Source: Bacteroidales bacterium UBA3653
GTDB taxonomy: Bacteria; Bacteroidota; Bacteroidia; Bacteroidales; Paludibacteraceae
Reading direction: 5' to 3'
DNA length: 14,824 nt
Assembly (NCBI GenBank): GCA_002373505.1
Contig: DFKE01000008.1
Location: 1 to 14,824, forward strand
Positions within the stretch are counted from its first letter, which is position 1. Each line of letters starts with the position of its first letter. The notes under the pieces were generated by a model. It was not told where the DNA came from. It did no database searches and saw nothing but the letters and a program-made list of their open reading frames with translations. Made by a program: the position numbers and the translations under genes. Of this stretch, positions 1-7,834 are shown piece by piece.

Positions 1-1276
<1,276 letters not shown>

Positions 1277-1490
1277 AAAGAAATTTATAAGATAGCTCAG
1301 AATAATCGAATTTATCAAGTGTAGAATTTTTCGGGAACCTATTTCAGTTCTTGTACTACACTAATTGTTTCAATCTTTCAATTGCTTTTGCTTTCGTAAG
1401 GCGCAAAAAAATTAGGACCTTCATGGAAGATTCTGATTTTTTAATACTCGCTCTGCGAGAGAAAATCGAAACACACTTGTTTCTCAAAAG
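1277..1490 (-). other. 16S rRNA leader (transcribed spacer upstream of the mature 16S)
   Basis: About 215 nt between the predicted transcription start (near 1490) and the mature 16S. It holds a 5-bp hairpin CTCGC/GCGAG at 1447-1459, just after the predicted start. A larger imperfect stem-loop has a 7-bp base AGTGTAG (1318-1324) paired with CTACACT (1356-1362) and an inner GAAC/GTTC pair (1335-1338, 1347-1350). Such stems in rRNA leaders usually belong to processing or antitermination signals; that role is inferred. No convincing coding sequence is present. Confidence 0.6.
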
Positions 1491-1496
1491 CGAGTG

Positions 1497-1528
1497 CAAA
1501 GGTACTGCTTTTTTTTGATATGACCAAA
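1497..1528 (-). promoter_or_regulatory. rRNA operon promoter, Bacteroidota type
   Basis: Read on the minus strand: TTTG (complement of 1525-1528), 20 nt, then TACCTTTG (complement of 1497-1504), an exact match to the Bacteroidota consensus TTTG-N19/20-TAnnTTTG. The sequence upstream is A/T-tract rich. Transcription would start near 1490 and run into the 16S leader. The same block recurs before the tRNA operon (2339-2370) with identical spacing. Confidence 0.85.
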
Positions 1529-1726
1529 TATTTTTGCAAAAAAAATGCACTTTTTTAGCACTTTCTTTGTAAGTCATTGAAAATCAGTGATATAAAATTT
1601 TGCCCAAAATAGCTATTTTTCAGCATAAAGTCAGGAAAAAGGGTCAAGAGGGTTTTTCATGGATTGCCCGTCCGTGTAATATATATAATAATATGGAACG
1701 TGCGCGTGCGCGCGTATAAAAGGTAC
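1529..1726. other. Gene-free spacer between the tRNA terminator and the rRNA promoter
   Basis: No gene is seen. The stretch holds A/T tracts next to the rRNA promoter, a perfect 14-bp palindrome AAAATAGCTATTTT at 1606-1619 about 80 bp upstream of the rRNA promoter, an AT-alternating run near 1678-1694, and a 21-nt alternating purine/pyrimidine run at 1698-1718 that is GC-rich in its middle. The palindrome could be a protein site, but nothing proves that. Confidence 0.6.
1698..1718. repeat. Alternating purine-pyrimidine tract (Z-DNA-prone)
   Basis: Every base from 1698 to 1718 alternates purine and pyrimidine, and the core is mostly CG and TG/CA steps (GTGCGCGTGCGCGCGTAT). Such runs can flip to left-handed DNA under negative supercoiling. 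It sits between the tRNA terminator and the rRNA promoter, both on the minus strand. Confidence 0.7.
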
Positions 1727-1759
1727 AAAAAAGGAGCACCTTCGTAAGAAGATGCTCCT
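1727..1759 (-). terminator. Rho-independent terminator of the tRNA operon
   Basis: On the minus strand a 12-bp stem AGGAGCATCTTC / GAAGGTGCTCCT, with one T:G wobble and a TTAC loop, is followed by a run of T (complement of 1727-1732). It begins only three bases after the 3' end of tRNA-Leu(GAG), so the last tRNA is released by termination plus short trimming. Confidence 0.93.
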
Positions 1760-1762
1760 AAG

Positions 1763-1846
1763 TGCGCAGGATGAGACTCGAACTCACACGATCTTGCGAC
1801 CACTACCCCCTCAAAGTAGCGTGTATACCAATTTCACCACCTGCGC
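1763..1846 (-). tRNA. tRNA-Leu (anticodon GAG)
   Basis: An 84-nt cloverleaf with long variable arm (class II). Acceptor strands GCGCAGG and CCTGCGC pair fully, with discriminator A. The anticodon stem CTACT/GGTAG closes the loop TTGAGGG, giving anticodon GAG. The T-arm carries GTTCGAGTC. CCA is not encoded (CTT follows the discriminator), so CCA-adding enzyme is required. It is the last gene of a Gly-Leu-Leu unit and is followed at once by the terminator. Confidence 0.96.
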
Positions 1847-1903
1847 GCTTGCATTGACACTTGCGTGACTGCGCGTTTCACGCTTGTATAACGCTCCGTG
1901 TCA

Positions 1904-1946
1904 TGCTACGCTTTTCGGTCTGCAAAACTACGTTTTACATCCCGAG
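1904..1946 (-). repeat. Spacer repeat, copy 1 (hairpin and -7-like box)
   Basis: This 43-nt block recurs at 2129-2172 with a single inserted T. On the minus strand it forms an 8-bp stem TGTAAAAC / GTTTTGCA (one U:G pair) with a 3-nt loop. The same bases contain TAGTTTTGCA (complement of 1921-1930), a match to the -7 consensus TAnnTTTG plus the GCA that also follows the other promoters here. No clear TTTG is present 17-21 nt upstream. It could be an internal promoter or a processing hairpin for tRNA-Leu(GAG). Confidence 0.75.
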
Positions 1947-1986
1947 TTTCGTAAGTTAAAGATCGACTCTTCATCAAAGAGCGTTG

Positions 1987-2068
1987 TGCCCAGAACAGGA
2001 CTCGAACCTGCACACCTCGCGGCATGCGCACCTGAAACGCACGCGTCTACCAATTCCGCCATCTGGGC
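1987..2068 (-). tRNA. tRNA-Leu (anticodon CAG)
   Basis: An 82-nt class II cloverleaf. Acceptor strands GCCCAGA and TCTGGGC pair, with discriminator A. The D-arm reads TGGCGGAATTGGTAGACGCG. The anticodon stem TGCGT/GCGCA closes the loop TTCAGGT, giving CAG. The T-arm reads CAGGTTCGAGTCCTG. CCA is not encoded. This is the middle gene of the tRNA operon; a short hairpin CTCTT/AAGAG (1967-1981) follows its 3' end. Confidence 0.96.
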
Positions 2069-2128
2069 GCGCTTGCATCAATACTTCTCGTGACTCGCGG
2101 CAAGCCGCTCGATTACGCCTACGTATTG

Positions 2129-2172
2129 TGCTACGCTTTTTCGGTCTGCAAAACTACGTTTTACATCCCGAG
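2129..2172 (-). repeat. Spacer repeat, copy 2 (hairpin and -7-like box)
   Basis: Second copy of the block at 1904-1946, upstream of tRNA-Leu(CAG). It has the same 8-bp hairpin (2147-2165) and the same TAGTTTTGCA box (complement of 2147-2156). Weaker similarity continues towards the tRNA 5' end: both spacers begin GCGCGCTTGCAT on the plus strand. The duplicated unit is therefore tRNA-Leu plus about 100 nt of upstream spacer. Confidence 0.75.
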
Positions 2173-2211
2173 GTTGTTTGGACCCTCTTTTGCCTAACGG
2201 CAAAAAAAAAG

Positions 2212-2284
<73 letters not shown>

Positions 2285-2298
2285 AACTTTTTGACTCT

Positions 2299-2323
2299 AA
2301 AAAGAAGATCAAATGCTATCTTC
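2299..2323 (-). other. Leader hairpin with T tract before tRNA-Gly
   Basis: On the minus strand GAAGAT / ATCTTC (6 bp, 8-nt loop) is followed by TTTTTAG. It lies between the tRNA promoter and tRNA-Gly. The stem is short and AT-rich, so it is at most a weak attenuator; a processing site for the tRNA 5' leader is equally possible. Confidence 0.35.
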
Positions 2324-2338
2324 ATCCGAAAGCGGGTG

Positions 2339-2370
2339 CAAAAGTACTGCTTTTTTTTGAATTGACCAAA
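2339..2370 (-). promoter_or_regulatory. tRNA operon promoter, Bacteroidota type
   Basis: Minus strand: TTTG (complement of 2367-2370), 20 nt, then TACTTTTG (complement of 2339-2346). The surrounding 62 nt (2329-2390) closely match the 63 nt around the 16S promoter (1487-1549), including the poly-A run between the boxes and the A/T tracts upstream. Predicted start near 2333, about 50 nt before tRNA-Gly. Confidence 0.85.
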
Positions 2371-2513
2371 TTTTTTGGCAAAAAAATGCAAAAAAAGTGC
2401 AAAAACGCACCTATTCGGGGCTTTTCATCGTAAATTTGGGCACTAATAAATACATTTTCGTCAGAAAATACGCCTGCAAAATTCTGCAAATAGCAAATTA
2501 AAACAAGTTTTTC

Positions 2514-2544
2514 TTGCGTATTCGGATTTTTTATAGTAACTTTG
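2514..2544 (+). promoter_or_regulatory. Promoter of the plus-strand unit (DUF2147 - rdgB - porZ-like)
   Basis: TTG at 2514-2516, 20 nt, then TAACTTTG at 2537-2544, matching the Bacteroidota consensus with the same spacing as the two stable-RNA promoters. The start would fall near 2550, leaving a short leader of about 15 nt before the ATG at 2566. It is divergent from the tRNA promoter. Confidence 0.8.
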
Positions 2545-2565
2545 CAGCCTAAACTATGCAAAGAT

Positions 2566-2997
2566 ATGAAAAATCGGATTATTTTAGCGCTGTTAGCGTT
2601 ATTGATGAGTGCCGGTGCGAGTGCACAGTTGAGTGCTATCCTGGGTGATTGGACGACAGTAGATGACAAGACGGGTGAGCGCCGCTCCATCGTAACGATA
2701 TACAAAGGCACGGACGGATTATACTACGGCAAGGTCAGCAAGTTGTTGATGTACCAGGAGTTGGACTTGAAATGCGAAGCATGCAAGGACGCGGACCACA
2801 ATGCGCCGATCGAGGGTCTGGTAATCATCCGCGGGATGAAGGCTGAAGGCGGTCAGTTGGTAGGCGGCAAAGTGCTGGACCCGGAGAGCGGCAAGTTCTA
2901 TTACGGGAAGATCTATATGAAAGACGGCAAGCTGGTGCTACGCGGCAGTTTGGACAGACGCGGTTTTCTGGGACGCAACCAAACATGGGTGAGATGA
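2566..2997 (+). CDS. Secreted DUF2147 family protein
   Basis: A 143-residue exported protein. Residues 1-20 form a signal peptide ending ASA|Q. The mature part matches DUF2147 along its length: GDWTTVDDKTGERRSIVTIY (27-46), YYGKV (53-57), a CxxC pair (Cys70, Cys73), PIEGLVIIRGM (81-91), GGKVLDPESGKFYYGKIYM (100-118) and the closing RGFLGRNQTWVR. The biochemical role of DUF2147 is not established; the fold is probably a small beta barrel in the periplasm. The ATG at 2566 is preferred to the in-frame TTG at 2542 because the latter overlaps the promoter's -7 box and would spoil the signal peptide. It is the first gene of the plus-strand unit. Its stop codon (2995-2997) is the first three bases of the heptamer repeat that follows. 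Confidence 0.9.
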   Translation: MKNRIILALLALLMSAGASAQLSAILGDWTTVDDKTGERRSIVTIYKGTDGLYYGKVSKLLMYQELDLKCEACKDADHNAPIEGLVIIRGMKAEGGQLVGGKVLDPESGKFYYGKIYMKDGKLVLRGSLDRRGFLGRNQTWVR

Positions 2998-3057
2998 AAG
3001 ATGAAAGGTGAAAGGTGAAAAGTGAAAGGTGAAAGGTGAAAAGTGAAAGGTGAAAGA
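2995..3057 (+). repeat. Heptamer tandem repeat, nine units of TGAAAGG type
   Basis: Nine uninterrupted 7-nt units: TGAAAGA, TGAAAGG twice, TGAAAAG, TGAAAGG twice, TGAAAAG, TGAAAGG, TGAAAGA. Two identical 21-nt higher-order units lie at 3002-3022 and 3023-3043. The first unit supplies the stop codon of the DUF2147 gene, and three bases separate the last unit from the rdgB start. Each unit holds a TGA and 7 is not a multiple of 3, so the tract puts three stops in every forward frame. Units are also rich in GAAAGG, a weak Shine-Dalgarno-like string. Confidence 0.97.
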
Positions 3058-3060
3058 GGT

Positions 3061-3723
3061 ATGAGATTAGTATTTGCGAGCAATAACGCGCATAAGTTAT
3101 CGGAAGTACGTGCGATGGTGCCAGCCGGCGTGGAGGTTCTGAGTCTTCACGAAATCGGTTTTGACCAAGAGATAGACGAGACGGGTAGGACTCTGGCAGA
3201 AAACAGCCGTATCAAAGCGGACACAGTAGCCGCATTTATAAGCAGTCAGCCATCATCTATCAGCAGTCAGATAGACGGTGTGTTCGCCGATGATACGGGT
3301 CTGGAGATAGACGCATTAGGCGGCAAGCCGGGAGTCTATACCGCCAGATGGTATCTCATGTGCGACAACCGGTGCGCAAAGAGGGATGAAATAATCTCCG
3401 GGAGTCCACTTCACGATGAAATGATGATATTCAAAGCCAACAGAGCAAAGGCGCTGCGGGAGTTAGCGGGAGAGAGCAACCGAGATTGTCATTTCAAGAC
3501 AGTTATCACATTGATTACCAATGATCAAGAGTGTCAGGTAGAGGGTATTGTTCGTGGCCGGATAGCCGAAGCAGAATACGGCGAAGGCGGATTTGGATAC
3601 GATCCTATATTCATTCCGGAAGGCTACGACAAGACATTCGGCGAACTACCGGCAGAGGTAAAGAACAGCATCAGCCATCGCGCCAAAGCCTTAACCGAGT
3701 TGGTGAAACTGCTCAAAGCTTAA
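3061..3723 (+). CDS. rdgB: Non-canonical purine NTP pyrophosphatase (RdgB/HAM1 family)
   Basis: Hydrolyses dITP, ITP and XTP to the monophosphate and pyrophosphate, keeping deaminated purines out of DNA and RNA; cytoplasmic, usually a dimer. Family motifs in order: SNNAHKLSEV (7-16), TGRTLAENSRIKA (41-53), FADDTGLEIDALGGKPGVYT (75-94, with the acidic Asp77-Asp78 pair), GEGGFGYDPIF (174-184), FGELPAEVKNSISHRAKA (193-210). At 220 residues it is longer than the usual ~195-200. Extra residues lie at about 60-72, where a 7-residue unit is repeated (ISSQPSS/ISSQIDG), and about 98-121. The start at 3061 is chosen because MRLVFASNN aligns with family N-termini; an in-frame GTG at 3043 lies inside the heptamer tract. 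It ends 24 nt before the porZ-like gene. Confidence 0.95.
   Translation: MRLVFASNNAHKLSEVRAMVPAGVEVLSLHEIGFDQEIDETGRTLAENSRIKADTVAAFISSQPSSISSQIDGVFADDTGLEIDALGGKPGVYTARWYLMCDNRCAKRDEIISGSPLHDEMMIFKANRAKALRELAGESNRDCHFKTVITLITNDQECQVEGIVRGRIAEAEYGEGGFGYDPIFIPEGYDKTFGELPAEVKNSISHRAKALTELVKLLKA
3238..3279 (+). repeat. In-gene 21-nt duplication in rdgB
   Basis: Two adjacent 21-nt units (3238-3258 and 3259-3279) share AT(A/C)AGCAGTCAG at their start and encode ISSQPSS and ISSQIDG. They sit just before the ADDTGL motif, where most family members have a short loop. Confidence 0.7.
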
Positions 3724-3747
3724 AAACGGCAACACGATTGGGAATTT

Positions 3748-6700
3748 ATGAATTATAGACGAGCCATATTAATGATTTTAAGCGTCTGCACGACCGTTTT
3801 TCTATATGCGGGCAAATGGACGACGCATTTTGCATATAACAACGTGACCCAGATAGCGATGTCGGATGATCAGGTATTTGCCTTATCGGACGGCAGCATC
3901 TACAGCGTAGGCAAACAAGACGAGCAAATCCGCGTATATAACAACCAATCGGGTTTGCACGGAACCGGCATCACTTGTATCCATTACGACCAGACAGGCA
4001 AACAGTTGATCATCGGTTACGGCACGGGAAAGATCGATATTCTCACATCCGGCGGCGTACAGTATATCAGCGAGTTATATACCAAAGACATGACTCAGCG
4101 CAAGACGATCTACAATATTACTATCAACGGAAGGACCGCTTATCTGGCTACAGCTTACGGTATTCAGACGTTGGATATGAGGGAACGCAAGTTAGTAGAC
4201 AGTTATTGGTTGCGTCCCGGCGGTCAGGAGCTAGACGTAAAAGACGTGCTGCTTGCCCGAGACAGCATCTATGCCTTCACGGACGACAGTTTATTCTGCG
4301 CCAGACTGAACGCCAACCTTGTGGATTACCGCGTATGGAAGCGTGAGCCAGCGGGTCGCGTAAGCAGAGACAGCGAGAAAGGTATTCATTATAAGGACGC
4401 GACAAGCAACTGGTATGCGGGTCATAGAGAAGGGATCGTGCGTTACAGTCCGACAGGAAGGCGGGTTTACAAGCCCCAAGGTCCTCTGGTGAACAAACCG
4501 TATTATATCTCGTCTGCCGGCAATCAGATATTCATGTTAGCCGGCGGCCGCTGGACCTCTCAAAACAACGAGCGCGGCCATGTGATGCGTTATATCAACC
4601 GCTCTTGGACGAATATCCACGAAGACTCCATCCGCGCACAAGCCGGCGTGAGCAAAGCGCGCGATATGATGAACGTAGCGGTGGATCCGCGCAACTCCAA
4701 CCACTATTTTATCACCAGTTACGGAACCGGACTCTATGAGTTTCTCGGCAATCGCTGTGTCAATCATACAACGGCTAACGGCGTGATCACCTCTGCCATT
4801 TCGTCCAACCCGAAGGAATACACGCGTCTCATCGGAGCCCAATACGACAGGAACGGCCGTCTATGGTTTCTCAATACCGCCAGCCCCACACCTATCATTG
4901 TCAAAGACGGCAACTCATTCTATGGCATTCCGCTTGTCATAGAAGAGCAGCCTCTGTCAATAGAGATCCCATGCGACATACTTATTGACAAACGCAACGA
5001 GCAGTACAAATGGGTTGGTATCGCATATAAAAAACCGGGATTAGTGCTATTGGACGACCATGGCACTCCCGAAGAAACGAGTGACGACCGGGCATTTTTC
5101 CGGGGAGAATGGGTGAACCAGGCAGGGCGAAGCTTCAAGCCGGTAAATATATATGCTATGATGCAGGACCGCCAAGGGCGTGTATGGATAGCCACAGAAC
5201 AAGGTGCAGCCTATATTGATGGCGGTACGGATTTCTTCCTCTCGGACGCAATCGTCCAACCGGATGTGACGGACAACAACGGCGAGAATCCCGTCAGAGA
5301 GATGAATGTCAAAGCACTCTGCCAGAGCCAGGACGGGCACATATGGATCGGTACAGAGAGCCTGGGAGTATATGAGTTAAACGAAGCCGCGACCGAGATC
5401 CTTGCACACTATACGACGGATAACTCGGCGATGTCAGCTAACGGTATCTTGTCGTTGACCAGCAGTTCAGACGGACATCTATGGATCGGGACTGCAGAAG
5501 GATTAGTGGAATACGACCCGAACGGTCCGAGCGAAGGCCTTAACGAGGCACCGGACACAGAAACAGCAGAGGACGAGGGTAGTATGCAGCGATGGAAATT
5601 ACATCTATCCTACTCCAACCCCACAGAGATAGCGGCAACCCCCAAAGCCATTTATGCCATAGCCAACGGTTCGCTATTCAGCATAGACAGAGCAGACAAT
5701 GAGATCGTATATTGGAGCAAAGCCAACGGACTGAACGGCACAGGAATTATTCATATCGCATACGACCCCTCGTCCGGCAGACTGATCATCGCCTACGGAA
5801 ACGGACATGTCGATCTGATAGACGAAAACGGCGAAGTAAGCCAAATGCCTGACATATCGATGAAAGCAGGCTCTATGGCACTGACAATCAACGACATATG
5901 TATCGGAACGAAACAGACTTATTTAGCCATGCCGTTCGGTATCATTGCCATTCATCCGCGTAAAGGCGAGGTGAGTGACACGTATTATATCGGAGAGGAC
6001 GCGGCCAGCATCGAGGTGCAGCAGATCGTCGAAAAAGGCGATTCGCTGTATGCTTTCTCCTTCGACCGGATGTATCGTGCATCGTTGAACGACAATCTGG
6101 TAGATTTCTCCTTCTGGTCGTCAGATTTGATTCCGTTCGAGCAGATCCAGCAAGCGGAGGTACATAACGGGCAGATCTATGTGCTGGCACATGATTCCTT
6201 ATATCGCCAGGCAGGAACCGAATGGAAGTTGGTCACATCCGAGCCGCTGGAATGGATTCACGCAAGCGGCCGTCAGTTACTGACCTATCAAAGCGGGAAA
6301 GGCCTCTTCAGGCTAATGGATGACGATACATTCAGCGGTTTGAGCGATCATTATACAGCCAATGATGCAGTCTATACGAATGGAGAATATTGGTTAGCAG
6401 AAGAGGACAAAGGTCTGGTCCGGCTGAGTTCATCCGGCGACGAGAGTTTCCATCCTGTAGGCCCGCTAAGCAATTTCGGCTATCATCTGGATATTGCCCA
6501 TGACCAGTTATATGTATCTCCGGGCGGCCGATGGGCAACGCAATACGGCAGACAGAGCAGCTTGAGTATTTATGACGGCACGCAATGGAGAGGTATTCCA
6601 TGGCAGAACACATGGTATTATACAGGGCACGATATCCGCGATGCAGTAGGTTATGGAGTGGATGCCTCCGACCCGGGACATTTCTACGTAACCACGTTCG

Positions 6701-7806
6701 GAACAGGTGTGTTTGAATTCCGCAATTACAAAGCGGTCAAGCATTACGACAGCAGCAATAGTACATTACGGCCAGCCACCGCCGAGACGAGCGACTACTA
6801 TTTCACCCGAACAGACGGTGCGATGATGGATGAACAAGGTAACTTGTGGCTGCTGAACGCGACGGAGACAGGCAAGCCGGTGCATATAGTTACGCCTTCA
6901 GGCATCTGGTATGGTCTGAATCTGCGTAGTGGAGGCAAAGAACTGAAATACGAGACTCCCACAGGCATCTGGCCAGACCGTCGTCACAGCCAATGGAAAT
7001 GGCTGATGAGCCAACGTGTAGAACCGATGTTGATCTTATTAGACGACGGAGGAACCCCCACTATCTCCGGCGACGACCGATGCGTAGCCCGCAGTTCGTT
7101 CGTGGATCAAAACGGGAATGTACTGACACCGACACAGCTCCGATGCTTTGCCCAGGACCAGACGAACCGCATCTGGATCGGAACGGATAAGGGTCTTATC
7201 TTAATCCCGAAAGAGGTGGATTTCTTCAGTTCCAATGCTTGCCGGCGGATTATCATTCCCCGCAATGACGGCACAGGATTAGGCGACTACCTCTTGGGCG
7301 ACGAGCAGATCAACTGTCTGGCGGTAGATGGCGGAAACAGAATATGGATAGGCACAGCCAACTCGGGTTTGTACCTGATAGAAGACGATACAATAACCGT
7401 AGCGCATTTCACGGAATACAACAGTCTGCTGCCGTCAAACGGCATCCAGTCGATTGCTATCATGCCCAAGACCGGCGAAGTGTTTGTCGGAACCGACCTC
7501 GGTATTGCATCCTACCGCAGCGATGCGAGTGAAGCGCAGCCGGACATGAGCGGAGCCTATGCCTTCCCTAATCCTGTCCGACCGAACTACAGCGGCATGA
7601 TCAGTATCTGCGGGTTGATGGAAAATACAACGGTCAATATTATTGATGCAGGCGGCAACCTGGTTTGTAAGACCAAGAGCCATGGTGGCATAGCGGTATG
7701 GGACGGCAGGTTACCGAACGGACGAAAAGCCACACCGGGCGTTTATAGCGCGATGTGCAATGCCAATGGCGGACATACCGTAGTGAAAATCATGGTAATA
7801 CGATAA
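3748..7806 (+). CDS. PorZ-like type IX secretion protein, tandemly duplicated (four predicted beta-propellers)
   Basis: A 1352-residue exported protein. Residues 1-21 form a signal peptide. Module 1 (about 23-592) and module 2 (about 615-1257) are homologous end to end. They open KWTTHFAYNNVTQIA and RWKLHLSYSNPTEIA, continue NNQSGLHGTGI and SKANGLNGTGI, share LVDY/LVDF, GGRWTSQ/GGRWATQ and YGTGLYEF/FGTGVFEF, and end in WIGT propeller blades. A 22-residue acidic linker (593-614) joins them. Residues 1270-1352 (AFPNPVRP, then GVY, ending KIMVIR) resemble a type IX C-terminal domain. P. gingivalis PorZ, part of the surface attachment complex that binds anionic LPS, has one such two-propeller module and one C-terminal domain in about 780 residues. 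Here the module is doubled. The opening and overall plan point to PorZ rather than a two-component sensor: no membrane-spanning segment or kinase follows. It follows rdgB by 24 nt and ends at the shared terminator. The family call is good; function of the double form is unknown. Confidence 0.85.
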   Translation: MNYRRAILMILSVCTTVFLYAGKWTTHFAYNNVTQIAMSDDQVFALSDGSIYSVGKQDEQIRVYNNQSGLHGTGITCIHYDQTGKQLIIGYGTGKIDILTSGGVQYISELYTKDMTQRKTIYNITINGRTAYLATAYGIQTLDMRERKLVDSYWLRPGGQELDVKDVLLARDSIYAFTDDSLFCARLNANLVDYRVWKREPAGRVSRDSEKGIHYKDATSNWYAGHREGIVRYSPTGRRVYKPQGPLVNKPYYISSAGNQIFMLAGGRWTSQNNERGHVMRYINRSWTNIHEDSIRAQAGVSKARDMMNVAVDPRNSNHYFITSYGTGLYEFLGNRCVNHTTANGVITSAISSNPKEYTRLIGAQYDRNGRLWFLNTASPTPIIVKDGNSFYGIPLVIEEQPLSIEIPCDILIDKRNEQYKWVGIAYKKPGLVLLDDHGTPEETSDDRAFFRGEWVNQAGRSFKPVNIYAMMQDRQGRVWIATEQGAAYIDGGTDFFLSDAIVQPDVTDNNGENPVREMNVKALCQSQDGHIWIGTESLGVYELNEAATEILAHYTTDNSAMSANGILSLTSSSDGHLWIGTAEGLVEYDPNGPSEGLNEAPDTETAEDEGSMQRWKLHLSYSNPTEIAATPKAIYAIANGSLFSIDRADNEIVYWSKANGLNGTGIIHIAYDPSSGRLIIAYGNGHVDLIDENGEVSQMPDISMKAGSMALTINDICIGTKQTYLAMPFGIIAIHPRKGEVSDTYYIGEDAASIEVQQIVEKGDSLYAFSFDRMYRASLNDNLVDFSFWSSDLIPFEQIQQAEVHNGQIYVLAHDSLYRQAGTEWKLVTSEPLEWIHASGRQLLTYQSGKGLFRLMDDDTFSGLSDHYTANDAVYTNGEYWLAEEDKGLVRLSSSGDESFHPVGPLSNFGYHLDIAHDQLYVSPGGRWATQYGRQSSLSIYDGTQWRGIPWQNTWYYTGHDIRDAVGYGVDASDPGHFYVTTFGTGVFEFRNYKAVKHYDSSNSTLRPATAETSDYYFTRTDGAMMDEQGNLWLLNATETGKPVHIVTPSGIWYGLNLRSGGKELKYETPTGIWPDRRHSQWKWLMSQRVEPMLILLDDGGTPTISGDDRCVARSSFVDQNGNVLTPTQLRCFAQDQTNRIWIGTDKGLILIPKEVDFFSSNACRRIIIPRNDGTGLGDYLLGDEQINCLAVDGGNRIWIGTANSGLYLIEDDTITVAHFTEYNSLLPSNGIQSIAIMPKTGEVFVGTDLGIASYRSDASEAQPDMSGAYAFPNPVRPNYSGMISICGLMENTTVNIIDAGGNLVCKTKSHGGIAVWDGRLPNGRKATPGVYSAMCNANGGHTVVKIMVIR

Positions 7807-7811
7807 AAGAA

Positions 7812-7833
7812 AAAGCAGGCAATTGCCTGCTTT
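7812..7833. terminator. Bidirectional intrinsic terminator between converging units
   Basis: A perfect 22-bp palindrome with core GCAGGCAATTGCCTGC (7815-7830), flanked by AAA on the left and TTT on the right. As RNA it folds to a 9-bp stem with an AATT loop. The plus-strand transcript continues TTTCTTATTC and the minus-strand transcript TTTTTCTTTTAT, so it can stop both the porZ-like unit (stop ends at 7806) and the folE unit (stop at 7835-7837, one base away). Confidence 0.92.
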
Positions 7834-7834
7834 C

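Noticed and set aside
1356..1577. 73-codon open frame on the minus strand over the 16S promoter and leader
   Set aside because: It runs through the rRNA promoter boxes and the transcribed leader and is composed of translated A/T tracts; no family features.
2322..2711. 129-codon open frame on the minus strand
   Set aside because: It overlaps the tRNA promoter, the plus-strand promoter and the DUF2147 signal peptide, and shows no domain.
2995..3057. Heptamer tract as a CRISPR array or mobile-element end
   Set aside because: Units are 7 nt with no spacers, no terminal inverted repeats and no cas or transposase gene nearby; it is a simple tandem repeat.
3748..7806. Hybrid two-component sensor because of propeller blades of 'two-component regulator' type
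   Set aside because: There is no transmembrane segment after the propellers, no histidine kinase and no response regulator; the protein ends in a type IX-like C-terminal domain.
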